Source: Bondarzewia mesenterica (Eukaryota; Basidiomycota; Agaricomycetes; Russulales; Bondarzewiaceae). Taken from it: DNA of 64,000 nucleotides. Each line of letters opens with the position of its first letter. Position 1 is the stretch's first letter. The stretch covers positions 1 through 64,000 of the forward strand of contig SGPL01000094.1 in NCBI GenBank assembly GCA_004802705.1. The letters run 5' to 3'. This document shows, piece by piece, positions 46,217 through 57,445 of this stretch. The notes under the pieces were generated by a model. The model was given only the letters and a program-made list of their open reading frames with translations. It was not told the origin of the DNA and searched no databases. Made by a program: the position numbers and the translations under genes.

Positions 46217-48440
46217 TCAGAGTAAGGATGCGGAAGCGGTCGCGCAGACCATTTCACACCACCGGTCGACTGCGTCGGCTTCGCTCACCACCATATCGAT
46301 GACCGCCTTTCTCAAACTCTTCACCTTCGGGTTGTTCTCGTGTTGCACCGAATCGAGTTCTGCCAATAGTCTGTCAAGATCTTCGACGTACCTGTGGACA
46401 ACCTCGTTCTGCGTGGCCCAAGTGAGCCCCATCGCGCTGTCTTTTAAGCCTCTCCCCTCATTAATTTGCAAGGCGCGAGATACCTGATGGGGAGTGATCG
46501 CGGCCACGTCGTAGTCTCTGATTACGTGAGGCGAATCGGATTCAAGTTCAACTTGGCGCGGGAACGTGAAGTTGCGCTTGCGCAGCTCGAAGTAGGCTTG
46601 CAGCAGTGGGATAATTCGTGATGCGCGCTCGAGTCCCGGCGAAAGGCTGTCTGCGCTGGATTCTTCTCCTGCGGCTATACGGCCGGTCACATGCAGCCCT
46701 TTAGCATCAAAGAAAGAAGGCTAGGGTGGCAGAGGAAGAAGTATCTCACCGGACGACACAGACACAACCGAATGCGTCGACGTCCTCCGATCGTTTGTCC
46801 GGGGTAAGTCGTTGTACAGCGACACACCGTCCCAATCAAAGTTGGGCGAAGATAACGGCTCACTGTCGGCTGCTTCCAACGAGGATAAACAAGAGGGATG
46901 CTGCGAAGGCGGAGGCGTTCGGGCTGAGAATGATAGTGGATTCGAGAGATGCTGTGAAGGCGGAGGCGTTCGGGCTGAGAATGATAGTGGATTCGAGGGA
47001 TGCTGTGAAGGCGGAGGCGTTCGAGCTGAGAATGATAGTGGATTCGAGGGATGCTGTGAAGGCGGAGGCGTTCGGGCTGAGAATAGTAGTGAACTCTGAG
47101 TGGAAGGTGTTGAGACTCTAGACAGAGGCTCAACAGGTGATAATATATTCGGCGCAATTTGTGACGAGTGCCGTAAGTCTGTAGATGAGACCCTCTGAGT
47201 TGCGGCAGTGTGGGCAGTGCCAAAGAGGACTGTGGAATACGTGTTGTCTGATAGAATCGGAGGAGCAACGGCACGTTGAGGGGTTGGAGAAGTAGGCAGG
47301 GGTGAGGGAACAAGACGTGGGGGCACGGGAATGGCAGTTGAAGGATAATAAGTTGGTTTTGGCTGTTTCTGTAGCATCAAGGCCGGCCAAGATGCAGGTG
47401 GAGTACACGGAGGTGACGGTATTCTGGGAGAAGGAGAAACCGGGCACGGAAAGGGTGGTCTCATCGCAACGCTTGGGAATAAAGAAGGCGTCTCAGGCCT
47501 GCTATATGCAGGGATTATGGGTACAGACGACATCAAGGCTGGCTTGATTGAAGGTTCAACTGGCGCGGAAAGATTCGCCTGGCATTGAAGATATGAGAAT
47601 AATGATAAAGAACCAGCGACAGGTGACACATACCATTTCCTTCTTATCAGCTGAGATGTCAGCGCCATCAAAAGCATCTCTTGAGATGCCTCGCGGATAA
47701 TCCGGTTCTATTGGCGCATCACTAGAAGAGGTAGCTCTGGAAAGCAAAGCTTGACCATACGGGTTCGCCACCATGTTCCAGTCACAAGTTTCGACAGAGC
47801 TTTGACTTTGAGGTCGGCAGCATCTAACATTCTGCTCGTGAGGCGATATAATTGGGGAGGATATGTTGTGAGGTGACGGAGAGCGGGAGTAGACGGGTTC
47901 TCGAACAGCAGGCTGAGCATCTGAGCCGCTGTTGTTCACGCTGGATGCCATATTGTTCGGTTCTGCACTATCCTGTAGCACATGAGTTATCTTGTCAGAC
48001 ATTGAGCATGCCTACAAATGCGACGTTACCGTGGTGTTCTTCACCGGTATTGGAGTATGACCTTTAATATTTTCGACTACTCTCCCAATTTCCAATAGGC
48101 TACCTGCACTGCTGGCAAAGAATTCATCGATTTCACGCTGCACCTGGCGATCGTGCCTCTCCTTGACCCGAAACATTTCTAAAACACCCGCTTTCAGTTG
48201 ATTCTCACCTTCTGCGCGGCGTTCAAGAAGCCCACGAATGGCACGCTCCGTATTGATCTGTTGGTCTGCAAAGTCTGCAAGCGTGGCAACAAGGGTCTGT
48301 ATCTGATCCGCTTGCTGGGCTTGTTGGGCGACAGAGGCATGAATGGCATTTCCCATCTCAACCTTCTCCTGCGTAAGGATAGATAGAAAGTTTTGTGTGG
48401 TCTCTTGGGATTTACGAAAGAGCGCTTCGATCGAAAGCAT
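46217..48440 (-). CDS. BAG-domain-like protein, copy B, with minisatellite
   Basis: This is the larger paralogue of copy A. The N-terminal exon is a long helix (MLSIEALFRKSQETTQNFLS, IQTLVATLADFADQQINTER, REIDEFFASSAGSLLEIGRV). A Ser/Pro-rich middle follows (PHNISSPIISPHEQNV, PPFPCPVSPSPRIPSPPCTP). It includes four copies of a 17-residue unit, SARTPPPSQHPSNPLSF, made by a 51-base minisatellite. The C-terminal exon has SRIIPLLQAYFELRKRNFTF, EVVHRYVEDLDRLLAELDSV and KVKSLRKAVIDMVVSEADAV, the strongest BAG-type match in the pair and consistent with Hsp70 binding. The 5' end is uncertain: a preceding exon ending near 48585 can be spliced in frame into PSDTFTGMLS, so the true start may lie upstream near 48600-48670. 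Confidence 0.7.
46897..47100. repeat. 51-base minisatellite, four copies, in frame
   Basis: Copies begin at 46897, 46948, 46999 and 47050. The period is exactly 51 bases, or 17 codons. The first three are nearly identical; the last drifts in its final third. The array codes for the Pro/Ser-rich repeats of BAG copy B, and because 51 is a multiple of three it also leaves open frames in other phases on both strands. Confidence 0.93.
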
Positions 48441-49504
48441 TCCTGTGAAGGTATCGGATGGGCTAACGCCCGCCGTGGTGGGTAAGGTACCAGTGCTACA
48501 ATTTGCTTGAGGATTTGAGGAGCCGTCTTAAGATGGATTCAATAAATTCACGGTTGAAAGAAACGAAAAGCATCGAGGCTCACTCATAGCGGGCATGGGC
48601 TGCAGCTGAGGAGCAGACCGGGGTGATGCCGATATGGGGGGACAAGGATCCCTTGACCATCTATGTGAATGCAGTCATACCTTTATATTGACCGCTGGGC
48701 GCTTGAAACGAGGGGTGTCTTAGGTTTTCGAAGATTGTGCCGTACTAAAATAGGCATGCTTATAGACGCTTCAGTCTGGGAGCATTGAAGAATATTGATT
48801 CTTGGAAGCCAATTGTAAACCTATCGGCGAGCTTGCTCCTAACCTTGCACCAGGGTCATGCTCTTTCGGGAATTGCAACTACGTGTTGAGTCCTCGGAGT
48901 CGTGGCGGTACTCATTATGCATTTCCCCCCGCTATAATCATGATGGCTCAGTTCATCAATTTATTTGCATGCAGGTGAGCTCTATTCACTCTATATTCCA
49001 TCGCGCAGTCGCTTTGGGACCAGTTCAAATAATTCGTGAGCAGTGCTGCTCAAGAAGTTGAACGCCATCTCGCTACATCAAACTTGCATCAAACCATCAT
49101 GTGTCAGACACGGATATCCTGAGGTACGAAGGTTGAAGGAAGTGTCTACAACCTGCCATTGGGAGACTACATCGTATACGTACTCATCACTTGACCTCAC
49201 CATGAGCTAGCCTCGTCATTCAATATGAATATCCAATTCTTATCGCTCTTCATCACCGTTTCCAGGGATAACTTGACAACTGCAGAACCCAGAAGAGTCA
49301 ATTCCCCGTCTACATAGCGTACCAGTTCTGCGAATCTCTGCGCAGCTCGGCAACAATGAATGACTTCTCTTGCTGGTGATATAGTACCGTGACTATGGCC
49401 CAAGATGTGAGTCTCCGCTTCATTAAAGGTAGACCTTTCTTAACATCTTTCAATGCCTTCCCACTGCCTTCTCCCTGCGCGTCCCATTTCCGTCTTCCAT
49501 AGAT
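48441..49504. other. Region upstream of BAG copy B and of the seven-helix gene
   Basis: May contain one or two 5' exons of BAG copy B (about 48500-48670, minus strand). Otherwise no gene is supported; short frames on both strands are unremarkable. Confidence 0.45.
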
Positions 49505-50802
49505 ATGGGCATCTCAGTCGACAAAGCAGAGCTACTTGCCTTATTTTTTGAGACTTTTGCTTATGGTTAGTCATCTCAGTCCCTGCGGCTCGTTTCTGAG
49601 CCCAGTATACCACTGGCAGGTATATTCCTTACGTTGGGGTGTATCACTGTGTATGCTCTCGCCAGGCCACATACCTACGGTCCACAACCAGCAAGATTTC
49701 TTCTCCCAGTGGCCATTCTGATGCTGAGTATAAGCACTGCAGTAGGTCAATAGACTTAGTATCAGTATGAGACTAACATCAAAATCCTTTCGGCCTTCGT
49801 AACAGCATGTCATAATACAACTCATATGAATGCTGCGTTTTGTCTGTCTTCAGACCACAAAGGATGCATTTATATATTTTGAGAGTATTCCGGAAAAACT
49901 TTCCGTTGCAAAAACTATTCTCCATGGCATTCAAACCTTCCTCGGGGATAGCGTTATCGTATGTTTTCCCGCCGGCCTGTCTTCACCTTCCGAATTCTCT
50001 CAAACTTATGGCAGATATGGCGCTGCTATGTCATCTGCAAAAACCGGATCTACATTGTCATCCTTCCTATCCTTCTCGTTTTTCCAGCCTTTGGTGTGAA
50101 TCCTCATATTCTCTCTCTTCAATTGGAATCAGCAAACCACTGATGCGGACAACTTTCAGTGGCCGGAGTCTTCCTCGTTCACACAACCCTGCGCCTCGTT
50201 CCCGAGTCGCCAGCGGCCGTGGTCGCCGCGCAAGGACGTTTGACACAGTGGGCAGCCATATTCTTCGCTGCCACATTGTTCATTAACCTATACTGCACTG
50301 GTGAGTATCGGTCTTTTCCTCCGCATATTCGTAGCTAAACTTCGGGAAGCTCCGCCCCGTGATTGTCATGCTTATCGAAAGTGGTGCGATCTACACATCG
50401 AGCATCATAGCCTACCTCTGCACCTTCCTACTACGGTCCAATGGCCAGTTTTTCATTCTTGAGGTCATAACTCCGCTCATCGTACGTTGGGCTTTATCCC
50501 TCTAGTACTCGCACTTTTCTTCTGATGAACCTGGCGACTCAATTTCAACCTTCTAGGGGATCGTTTTCTGCATGATCATCCTTCAAGCAAGATTCCACCC
50601 AGGAACATGGGCATTCGAAACCGAAACCGAATTCATAGGCACATTCCTAGGCACGGGCACGCCCGATCAGGGCGATTGGTTAGCGCGTCCACAAAGCGTC
50701 CATAGTGGAGTCGAACCTGGTATGGTTCAAGTAACAGCACCGGTACCGGGTGGCGCTGGCATCGTATCGTCTTCTGTCTCGGGTCTGCACAGACAAATAT
50801 AA
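49505..50802 (+). pseudogene. Orphan seven-helix membrane protein of Agaricomycete type, probably degenerate
   Basis: The start MGISVDKAELLALFFETFAY and the helix order match a large, unnamed seven-helix family of mushroom genomes. Exons give GIFLTLGCITVYALARPHTY, FLLPVAILMLSISTA, then HVIIQLI, KDAFIYFESIPEKLSVAKTI, HGIQTFLGDSVI, IWRCYVICKNRIYIVILPIL, VAGVFLVHTTLRLVPESPAA, QWAAIFFAATLFINLYCT, then KLRPVIVMLIESGAIYTSSI, EVITPLIGIVFCMIILQARF, and a long tail ending SSSVSGLHRQI. Two defects stand out. A TGA (49827-49829) interrupts the third helix in the frame that otherwise continues correctly. The loop before KLRPVIV lacks its usual residues and the flanking exons differ in phase. Unless alternative splicing skips the TGA, the gene cannot make a normal product. 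The function of the family is unknown. Confidence 0.65.
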
Positions 50803-51498
50803 CGCGCTATGCAGATCCACGACTCTACGTATTGTCTTGGGACAATGATAGGTACTGGTCATCGTTGGCCTATAGAATCGTTTATGTGCTTCGTGTACGT
50901 GTGTATCAACAAACAAATGTAGCCGGGCGTTGAAAGCCTATCAGAATCACGATGTGAAGGCGTTCAATCGCTTTACAGTTTCGTTCCCTGCGTCTTGGGC
51001 CATGGCCTCAAATGAAATATTACCTAGCTCTCTCCTGGGCACATGTGGGGACTAATTGACTTGTCCGCCACTGCATATAGGCACTCGGTCTACGTCCGGG
51101 CGCCCAACCATGCCGACGCTGGTACCGTTTGAACGCTAAAAACTAAATAAATGCATTTCATAGATGTCGATAGACATATTCACATTCTCCGAGATTGATA
51201 TTGCCCTCTCGGCGTTCACGGTGTATGTCAAGCTGATTTCATTATGTTTCTCGTAGGGATCCGCCGGCAAGTGGTTCTATCTGCCAGTCATAGTAAGATT
51301 GTGTCCAAACTAATAGAGATCCCAATTCTCACAGCATTGCGTTGTCATACGGCAGACTCATGTTTTATGACGGTGTCAGCAAAACCGGGAAGGCTCCAGC
51401 AGTACCGTGGTTATTACGGGCTTGACCATATGTTAATGTAAATATAGCTGTCGAAAGCAAAACAAAGTGTTGGCGATTCGCCAAGGGCCTTAGGTCAA
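50803..51498. other. Unassigned intergenic region
   Basis: About 700 bases between convergent genes (the membrane gene and QRI7). Nothing recognisable was seen. Confidence 0.55.
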
Positions 51499-53013
51499 CT
51501 AGAGAGCTCTTCGATGCTCCATTTAGGCCGAGTCGCGATCGAATACTCGTCGAAATCACCAGCCAAGAAACGATGCATCGATGCCCAACCGATCATAACT
51601 GCATTATCTGTATTTGGAATTTGAAATGAGCCAAGGACCAAAAACCAAGCAATTCATTTCGTACCTGTACATAGGGACGGTGGAGGAAAGACGAGCGACA
51701 TAGGGAGGTCTGGGCTGGCATTCTGAACGCAAATGAGCAACCTGGATGACGCAACAACACTCTGAGTATCGCAGTTGAACAACAAAAGAATTTCCAGTAG
51801 GAAATAGGGCACCTCTCCCGCAAATAGGTATTGCTTGCCACACCGCCGCTGACGACCACATGCCTCACATCGAATCCTTTACGTGCACACCACTTGAGCG
51901 CAAGCGCGACCTTATCCTCGAGCTGTCCAACAGCTGCTCGCTGGAATGCTCGCGCGAGTGCACGTTTTGTACCGACGTCGAGCGCCTCCGACCCGCCGTG
52001 AGATGTCATGAAACGTTCCACAGAGGAGTGCAGGCCTGAGAAAGAAAATGCCAGTGTTCCGGGCATGGCTATTGGCAACGGAGGCACAAGCTCGTCTGTA
52101 TCAGGGCCATGTGTGGGCTCGTCGGCAACGGGAAGGCAAAATTCCTCGAGCGCAGCGCCGGGTCCTAGTGAGGACCATGGAAGTGTAAGCATGCGAGATA
52201 CTTTGTCGAAGACGCGGCCGATGCTTTCATCGGGTGTCGTGGCAAGGATGCGGAAAGATGTCAGAGAGGTAGCGAGGAGAAGAAGGGTGTGTCCACCTGA
52301 GACTAAGAGGGTGAGGAAGGGGAATGAGGGAAGGTCCGCGGGTGGTGAGGTCAGTAGGGCAGTAAGTGCATGTGCTTGCTATACGAAAGGAAAAAGAAGG
52401 AAGATTAATTTTGGGTCAAGATTGGAGAACAGATGGTCACCATATGATGGACGCCGACGAGGGGCTTGTTGAGAGCAGCCGCGATGTTTTTGGCGGCGCT
52501 TGCACCCACGCCCAGGCAGCCGGTCATCCCTATTCAGGTGAACGTTAGTCTCTAGATGTTTGATTGCGAGCGACTAGAACATGCCAGGTCCTCGCGTGAA
52601 GGCAATTCCATCGACTTCAGTAACACTCAGGTTGGCCTCTTCCAAGGCCGTGCGGATCGCACCTGGCTAGTCATGCACTTAGCCCGCAATGAAAATCAAG
52701 ACGATGGCAAAGGACGTGCTAAATTTTTCTGGTGGGACTGAACGGCCTTGTACGGATGGATCCCACCGTAACCTTCATGGCTGCGAGCAAATGATTTCCC
52801 CTTGTCAACTCTTTTCAACTTGAAACAGGATTTGACTCACATCATGTGCTGCTTTACTACAACATTTGAGAGGATTTTCCGTGAGGAACTGACAACGGCT
52901 ACACCGGTGTCATCAGCTGAGGACTCGATGGCTAGGACAGTGAATCGTCTTGACGAAGCAGTGCGTGAAAAAGTGGGAGCGAGTCGAGAGAAAGGTTGAA
53001 GACGAAGGATCAT
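51499..53013 (-). CDS. QRI7: Mitochondrial tRNA threonylcarbamoyl-adenosine transferase (Qri7/OSGEPL1)
   Basis: This Kae1/TsaD-family enzyme adds the threonylcarbamoyl group to A37 of mitochondrial tRNAs that read ANN codons. It starts at 53013 with MILRLQPFSRLAPTFSRTAS followed by SRRFTVLAIESSADDTG; the Arg/Ser-rich, acid-free leader is a good mitochondrial presequence, and IESSADDTG is the family N-terminal signature. A later exon carries GLGVGASAAKNIAAALNKPL-type text and GVHHM joining QAHALTALLTSP, giving the metal-binding His pair. Next come LLVSGGHTLLLLA, TTPDESIGRVFDKVSRML, GTLAFSFSGLHSSVERF, HVVVSGGVASNTYLRE, and the end IGWASMHRFLAGDFDEY with stop at 51499. Introns are short. The divergent HbrB-type gene starts 228 bases away. 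Confidence 0.92.
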
Positions 53014-53241
53014 GACGCGATGGTCGTCCCGCCCTGAAACTACTTCTCTTTGCCCACGCTGCAACCCAGCATCTTCGCTGTTGCCGTCACATCGTCAATC
53101 TTTTTCTAGTCTCCCTTTTGATTTTCCTTCGCTGGGTTTACAGACCTAACAAATCATATTCTGCGTGTAGCTACTGTGCCAAACACTCCTTGCTTGACCC
53201 AACAGAACACCATACCTTCTCCTCCATTGGTCAGATTGCTC
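53014..53241. promoter_or_regulatory. Divergent promoter of QRI7 and the HbrB-type gene
   Basis: The two start codons are 228 bases apart, with a T-rich stretch on the plus strand (about 53095-53135). No TATA box was seen. Confidence 0.4.
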
Positions 53242-55353
53242 ATGGACCGCCCTGCTCCCACTGTGGGACGTCGGTCCTATGAGACGCGGCCTCCTTCTCC
53301 TCCGAGTGCAATGTATCATGATCCAAACAGCGACAGGGGTTGGCTCTCGAACGACGAGACGCCGCGCCAAGTTGCCCGAGGACTTGCTCACGGCGGCGGA
53401 TCCAATGCCAATCAGGCTGACGGGGGCGCGCTCGCTGCGTCGAAGCGTCTCGCCATCTTTGGAGACAAGCTATCCTCGCAGAGTGGCGCCATTGGACGCG
53501 CATCACCTGTCCCGGGCCCCACACAGCTTCTCCCTCCTCGCTCCCACTCGCACGCCCGCGGAGATTCTGCTCTCTCCAACTTTCCCCTCACTCGTGATCG
53601 CGACTCTCCCATTCCTGCTATGTCGTCCAGCTCAACTTTGACACCCTCCAAAGTCCACCCATCCCCCTCCAAGGTAAGCGCATAGGCGCCCACACTTTCC
53701 ACTTTGGTCGTATTATGGGTTTGCTCCATGAATCTTGCCATGTCTCATTTTTCCAGTCGGTCGTCTCCAATTTTTAACTATTAATATACTGTCCATCATT
53801 TATGTAGGGCTCAACTCGGACCTACGATTCGAAGCTCGTCTCCCGAGAAATGCACCGTCTGGGCAATCTTGCCCATCTGCCTGCCGCCCTTACCCCCTCC
53901 TTATCTGCTGGCCCATCGGTATCCTCCTTGACCTTGGCTAACTCAAATATTTCTCTGCCGAGTTTGTCATCAAGCTCAGCCACAGAAAATCCATGGGGGA
54001 GCTTTGCATGTCCTGGTACTTCCCCTCTTCAATGGAGAGCCTTTGCGAATACCTATGTGAGTTCTCACAATTTTGAGTTCATTCTTCCCCTATCTCAGGC
54101 AGAACTCCACGAGAAAGCGAAGATTTGAATATGCTGGTCAAGCGCCATATATCAAGCGTCGTTTCAAACTCTCCGCCAAAAGCAATAGCTACACTTGAGG
54201 CTGAAGCTTCGGAGCTCATCGGATCGGGAATGGATACCCTTAACGGAAAATTGGCGGGGATAGAGGATAACAAGCTGGTAGGACGTGTAGTTGAACTGTG
54301 GGGATTTTTCTGGGATCAAGTCCTGCCGTACGTTGAAGGAGTGCGTTTTATGTGTATTTTTCCATTGTCACGGTTCGGCTGATATTTTTAATCATCACAA
54401 GGTCCTCTTACCCCTTCAGACGGATCCAATTCTCTCATCATTGTACCGGACACCCAAGACTCATCGAAATTCCTCCCCAACTCGACAGAACGGCAAGGGA
54501 TCAATGTCCATGTCATCCCATCACATCCCCACTCCTTCACAAATCGATGTCCGGACAGTTGCGCTCAGATCTTTTCGCGACAAGATTATTCTCCCTATTT
54601 ATACACGTCTCCACACCCGTCTGAGCATGGTGAGACACGAGAGCTTCTCAGAAGGCCATACATACCCTCGTCTACAACAGATGTGCGTTATCTATTTCTC
54701 TATTCTTGAGTCAATCTGACATAGCCTCAGGCTCCTTGTTCTCGTTTCTCAAGGACGTCGCCAGATAACTTCTTTATCCCTTACGGAGCCAGCCTCGCAA
54801 CCGACTCCAGGTGAAGCAGCCGTTACTCATCTCCTGCGCCTTGTTCGCTCTCCGGCATCGCACCTACGATTCAACATCGATCTTAATGACCCTCGCCAAG
54901 CCAGCGCCCACTCTTTCCTCGCTGGCAACATCCCGCGCGACCGCCGGGGACGCATTGCACAGAGACCGGGTCCATTGCAGATGAATGTTTCCGAAGAGGA
55001 CGAGGAGGATGGCGCGGAGACGCCTCGTCTTGGATTCGTTGATCGCGATGGTGACCGTGAGCGGGAACGCGAGTTTCTGGAGGCGCTCAAGAGTCCTGAT
55101 CCTCCTGGTGTGCGACAGAGTGGTGGGTGGGGGCTTGGTGCGTTCAACGAGGACGGGAAGGAGAAGGCAGATGACGAGGATGAGGATGAACAGCCCGATT
55201 GGGATCATTTGCAGGTGCGTAGGCTTGTATTCGGTGACACCCTGTTAAACTGACCTTGACGTGGACCTTACATAGGCTGATGTGGAGCGTATGGTCGGTA
55301 TGAAACCGTCGGAGATACCTTCGCAACCTGAAAGGCGACGGCGTATGACATGA
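53242..55353 (+). CDS. HbrB / Bit61-type TORC2 subunit
   Basis: The HbrB family includes yeast Bit61 and animal PRR5/Protor, subunits of TOR complex 2. The N-terminal 150 residues are Ser/Pro-rich and probably disordered (MDRPAPTVGRRSYETRPPSP). The HbrB domain follows across several introns: SREMHRLGNLAHLPAALTP, ATENPWGS then LHVLVLPLFNGEPLRIPMEE-type text (frame inferred across the intron near 54000), ISSVVSNSPPKAIATLEAEA, VELWGFFWDQVLPYVEG, VLLPLQTDPILSSLYRTPKT and VRTVALRSFRDKIILPIYTR. The acidic tail has MNVSEEDEEDGAETPRLGF and ends SQPERRRRMT. Together these parts match fungal HbrB proteins of about 500-600 residues. Likely acts in TORC2 signalling at the plasma membrane, controlling polarity and lipid homeostasis. 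Confidence 0.87.
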
Positions 55354-55679
55354 AGACGTTGCTTTTTGTTTACGGATCTGACCAGTTGCAGCGCTTTGTG
55401 TATTTTTAGGGCACTATGAATGTATTGCTGTACGCAAGTTTGACGGGTTTCGGGCATTTTGTCAAGATTGTTCCAGCTCGTCCAGGACTGAGGCTGTCCA
55501 CGTGATCGACACGACGCGGCGACTTAGTGGATTCGTCGCCGACGTCACTCGCCCAATTAAGGTCTCCGCACAACGTCAGGAAATTCCCTTGAAATTGACT
55601 ACAGACCCCACTACATTAGCGCATAGGAGCCTCCAAGGAATCGATCAAACTCAGAGCAGCGGGTAGTCAGCAGGTAAGG

Positions 55680-55687
55680 TATATAAG
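55680..55687 (+). promoter_or_regulatory. TATA box of con-6-type gene
   Basis: TATATAAG lies about 100 bases upstream of the start codon at 55786, followed by a C/T-rich tract. The strong TATA box contrasts with the TATA-less neighbours and suits an inducible gene. Confidence 0.55.
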
Positions 55688-55785
55688 AGCCCCCTCTCCG
55701 AAGTTCTCCTATTCCCTCATCGCCTCTCTTCCGCCCACTCACCTATCTTCATACGCTACTGACGAATTCGCATTTTACGTACGAT

Positions 55786-56437
55786 ATGACTGGTATGCCA
55801 TGTCATTGTTGTTGTCGAAGACATTTACGATATGGTTTCGTCGCAGAACACAAAGATCCCTCTCGCGTTGCCGCTGGCTTGAAGGCCACTTTACACAACC
55901 CGAACGTGTCACAAGAGGCGAAGATGCAAGCGGAACAACGTCTTGAGCAGATGGGCGCTCTTGAACATGAACCCCATCACGGGCGACATGCCGAATCTGA
56001 GACAGAGCACCAGCATGACAACCGCGTTCTTGGTAAATTTCTCATCTCCTCCCTGTTTGTCGGTGTATTGAATGGTCAATGTAGGAGGATATAAGGCTAC
56101 GCTGAATAGTGAGTACTCGGCCTGAAGCTATGCGTGGTGGATCGTTGCTTATGTCCACTTACATCAGATGAGTCCACCTCTGAAGAAGCGAAGGCCCATG
56201 CGCGAGAGATTCTTCACGCTGCTGGGTACGGTATTGAAAAACCGCAGGGCGCGAGTGAGGAGGAACATAGATCTCGCGTCATCGCTGGTTACAAGGCTGC
56301 CCTTCACAGTGAGCTCCCCAATTTTTGCGACGTCTATTTGAAGATAATTCAGCTCGGACACCAATTCAGATGACAGGGTTTCTCCTGAGGCTAAGGCTCA
56401 TGCTCGTGACTACCTTCGTGAGCAGGGTGTCATGTGA
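55786..56437 (+). CDS. con-6: Conidiation-specific protein 6 family (three repeats)
   Basis: Con-6 proteins are small, hydrophilic proteins that accumulate in spores and under stress or light in other fungi; the molecular role is unknown. Exon 1 is only ATGACTG and exon 2 begins EHKDPSRVAAGLKATLHNPN. Splicing gives three Con-6 units: RVAAGLKATLHNPNVSQEAK, RVLGGYKATLNNESTSEEAK and RVIAGYKAALHNDRVSPEAK. Each unit contains the GxKAxLxN core and ends in a helix of the type AREILHAAGYG. Introns sit at the same codon of each unit (after the A of the Asn codon), a sign of internal duplication. The protein ends DYLREQGVM, about 120 residues. Divergent or convergent partners are not tightly spaced. 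The TATA box suggests strong inducible transcription. Confidence 0.93.
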
Positions 56438-56721
56438 AGTCGTGCTTTCTATCGCATTTTCTTTACGGAGAACGGTGTACTAGTACTTGGTCGAAAAGTG
56501 TATACTATGACTCGTCTCGGTTGTGGGAGATGGAACTCTCACTTACTGCAGTGGAAATTCAGGATCTTGAAGCCAACACCTGTGTGAACCTGGTGTAGAT
56601 TTCATGTGATGTTTTCAAGTGCCTGTAAATCACCCGAACCTCGATTGTTCTGCATTGTTACATTTCATGACCTCGGTCCAAAGACAACAATAACTTTACA
56701 CAAAATACAACACTTCATCAT

Positions 56722-57445
56722 TCAAATGAGCTCTTCCGATACACGTCTGGCCAGCGCCGAAATAAGAACATCCGCTAGTTCGCTCCTCCTGTTCACACAT
56801 GAGCACTGGTGCATGATAGGAATGCCGCAATACACGTACTTCAGCATTGGAGAATTTTCAATGGCATGCAGCTCTCGTGTGATGATGCCGAGAAGGTGGG
56901 GAAAGGGTGAGCCGATTTCTTGAAGGCTCTTTGCGCCTGAAAGGCCATTCAAAATATCCGCAAGCCCATCACGTCGCACCCTGGGATTTTGGATGTCTAT
57001 GAGAGAGACCAAGGGATTACCGATGTCTCCGAGTGCTGGCAGTGCAGAGACTGCTTCGGGGTTTAAAGCGTTATGTACACTGCCCTCCGCATCGCTGTCG
57101 GCCTGAGGTGCAGAAGCATTGACATTTCGTTTGGCGCTGCTTGACCGGCTTTACATTCAGGGATGAATACAAACCATGAATGATGATCACATACCTGATA
57201 TCCTCTGGAGTACCGCCGTAGATTATGGGAACAAGAGCATTGCCAACTACGCTAAGGTGTCCAAGGTCAAGTATCTGGGCCAGGCTGAACCCACGGCCAA
57301 TCAATAACGAACGCCACGAAGGAAAGCCTACTTGAAAATGAATTGGTACTCACTCAGGAGACTTTGAGTCCAGAGAAGGAGCAGGGGTAGGCGCTGCAGA
57401 TGCGCCGATGGCGAGAAGAATAGAAAATACCACAGCCAGATACAT
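56722..57445 (-). CDS. Small secreted protein, unrecognised
   Basis: The start at 57445 gives MYLAVVFSILLAIGASAAPT, a clear signal peptide with cleavage probably after ASA. Splicing joins PAPSLDSKSP to DLAQILDLGHLSVVGNALVP, IIYGGTPEDI, then SSAKRNVNASAPQADSDAEG, SVHNALNPEAVSALPALGDI, GNPLVSLIDIQNP, and DILNGLSGAKSLQEIGSPFP. A last intron (donor GTACGT) leads to SELADVLISALARRVSEELI. The mature protein is about 150 residues and rich in Leu, Ser and Ala with almost no Cys, unlike Cys-rich effectors or hydrophobins. There is a Lys-Arg at AKRN that could be a processing site. No family is recognised. All introns fit in phase, which supports a real gene. Confidence 0.7.

Noticed and set aside
46897..47100. 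CRISPR-like array
   Set aside because: The copies are head-to-tail with no unique spacers, lie inside a coding exon and are in a eukaryotic genome.
46726..47121. Plus-strand frames across the minisatellite as proteins
   Set aside because: They are antisense by-products of a 51-base repeat. The minus-strand frame joins real exons of BAG copy B.
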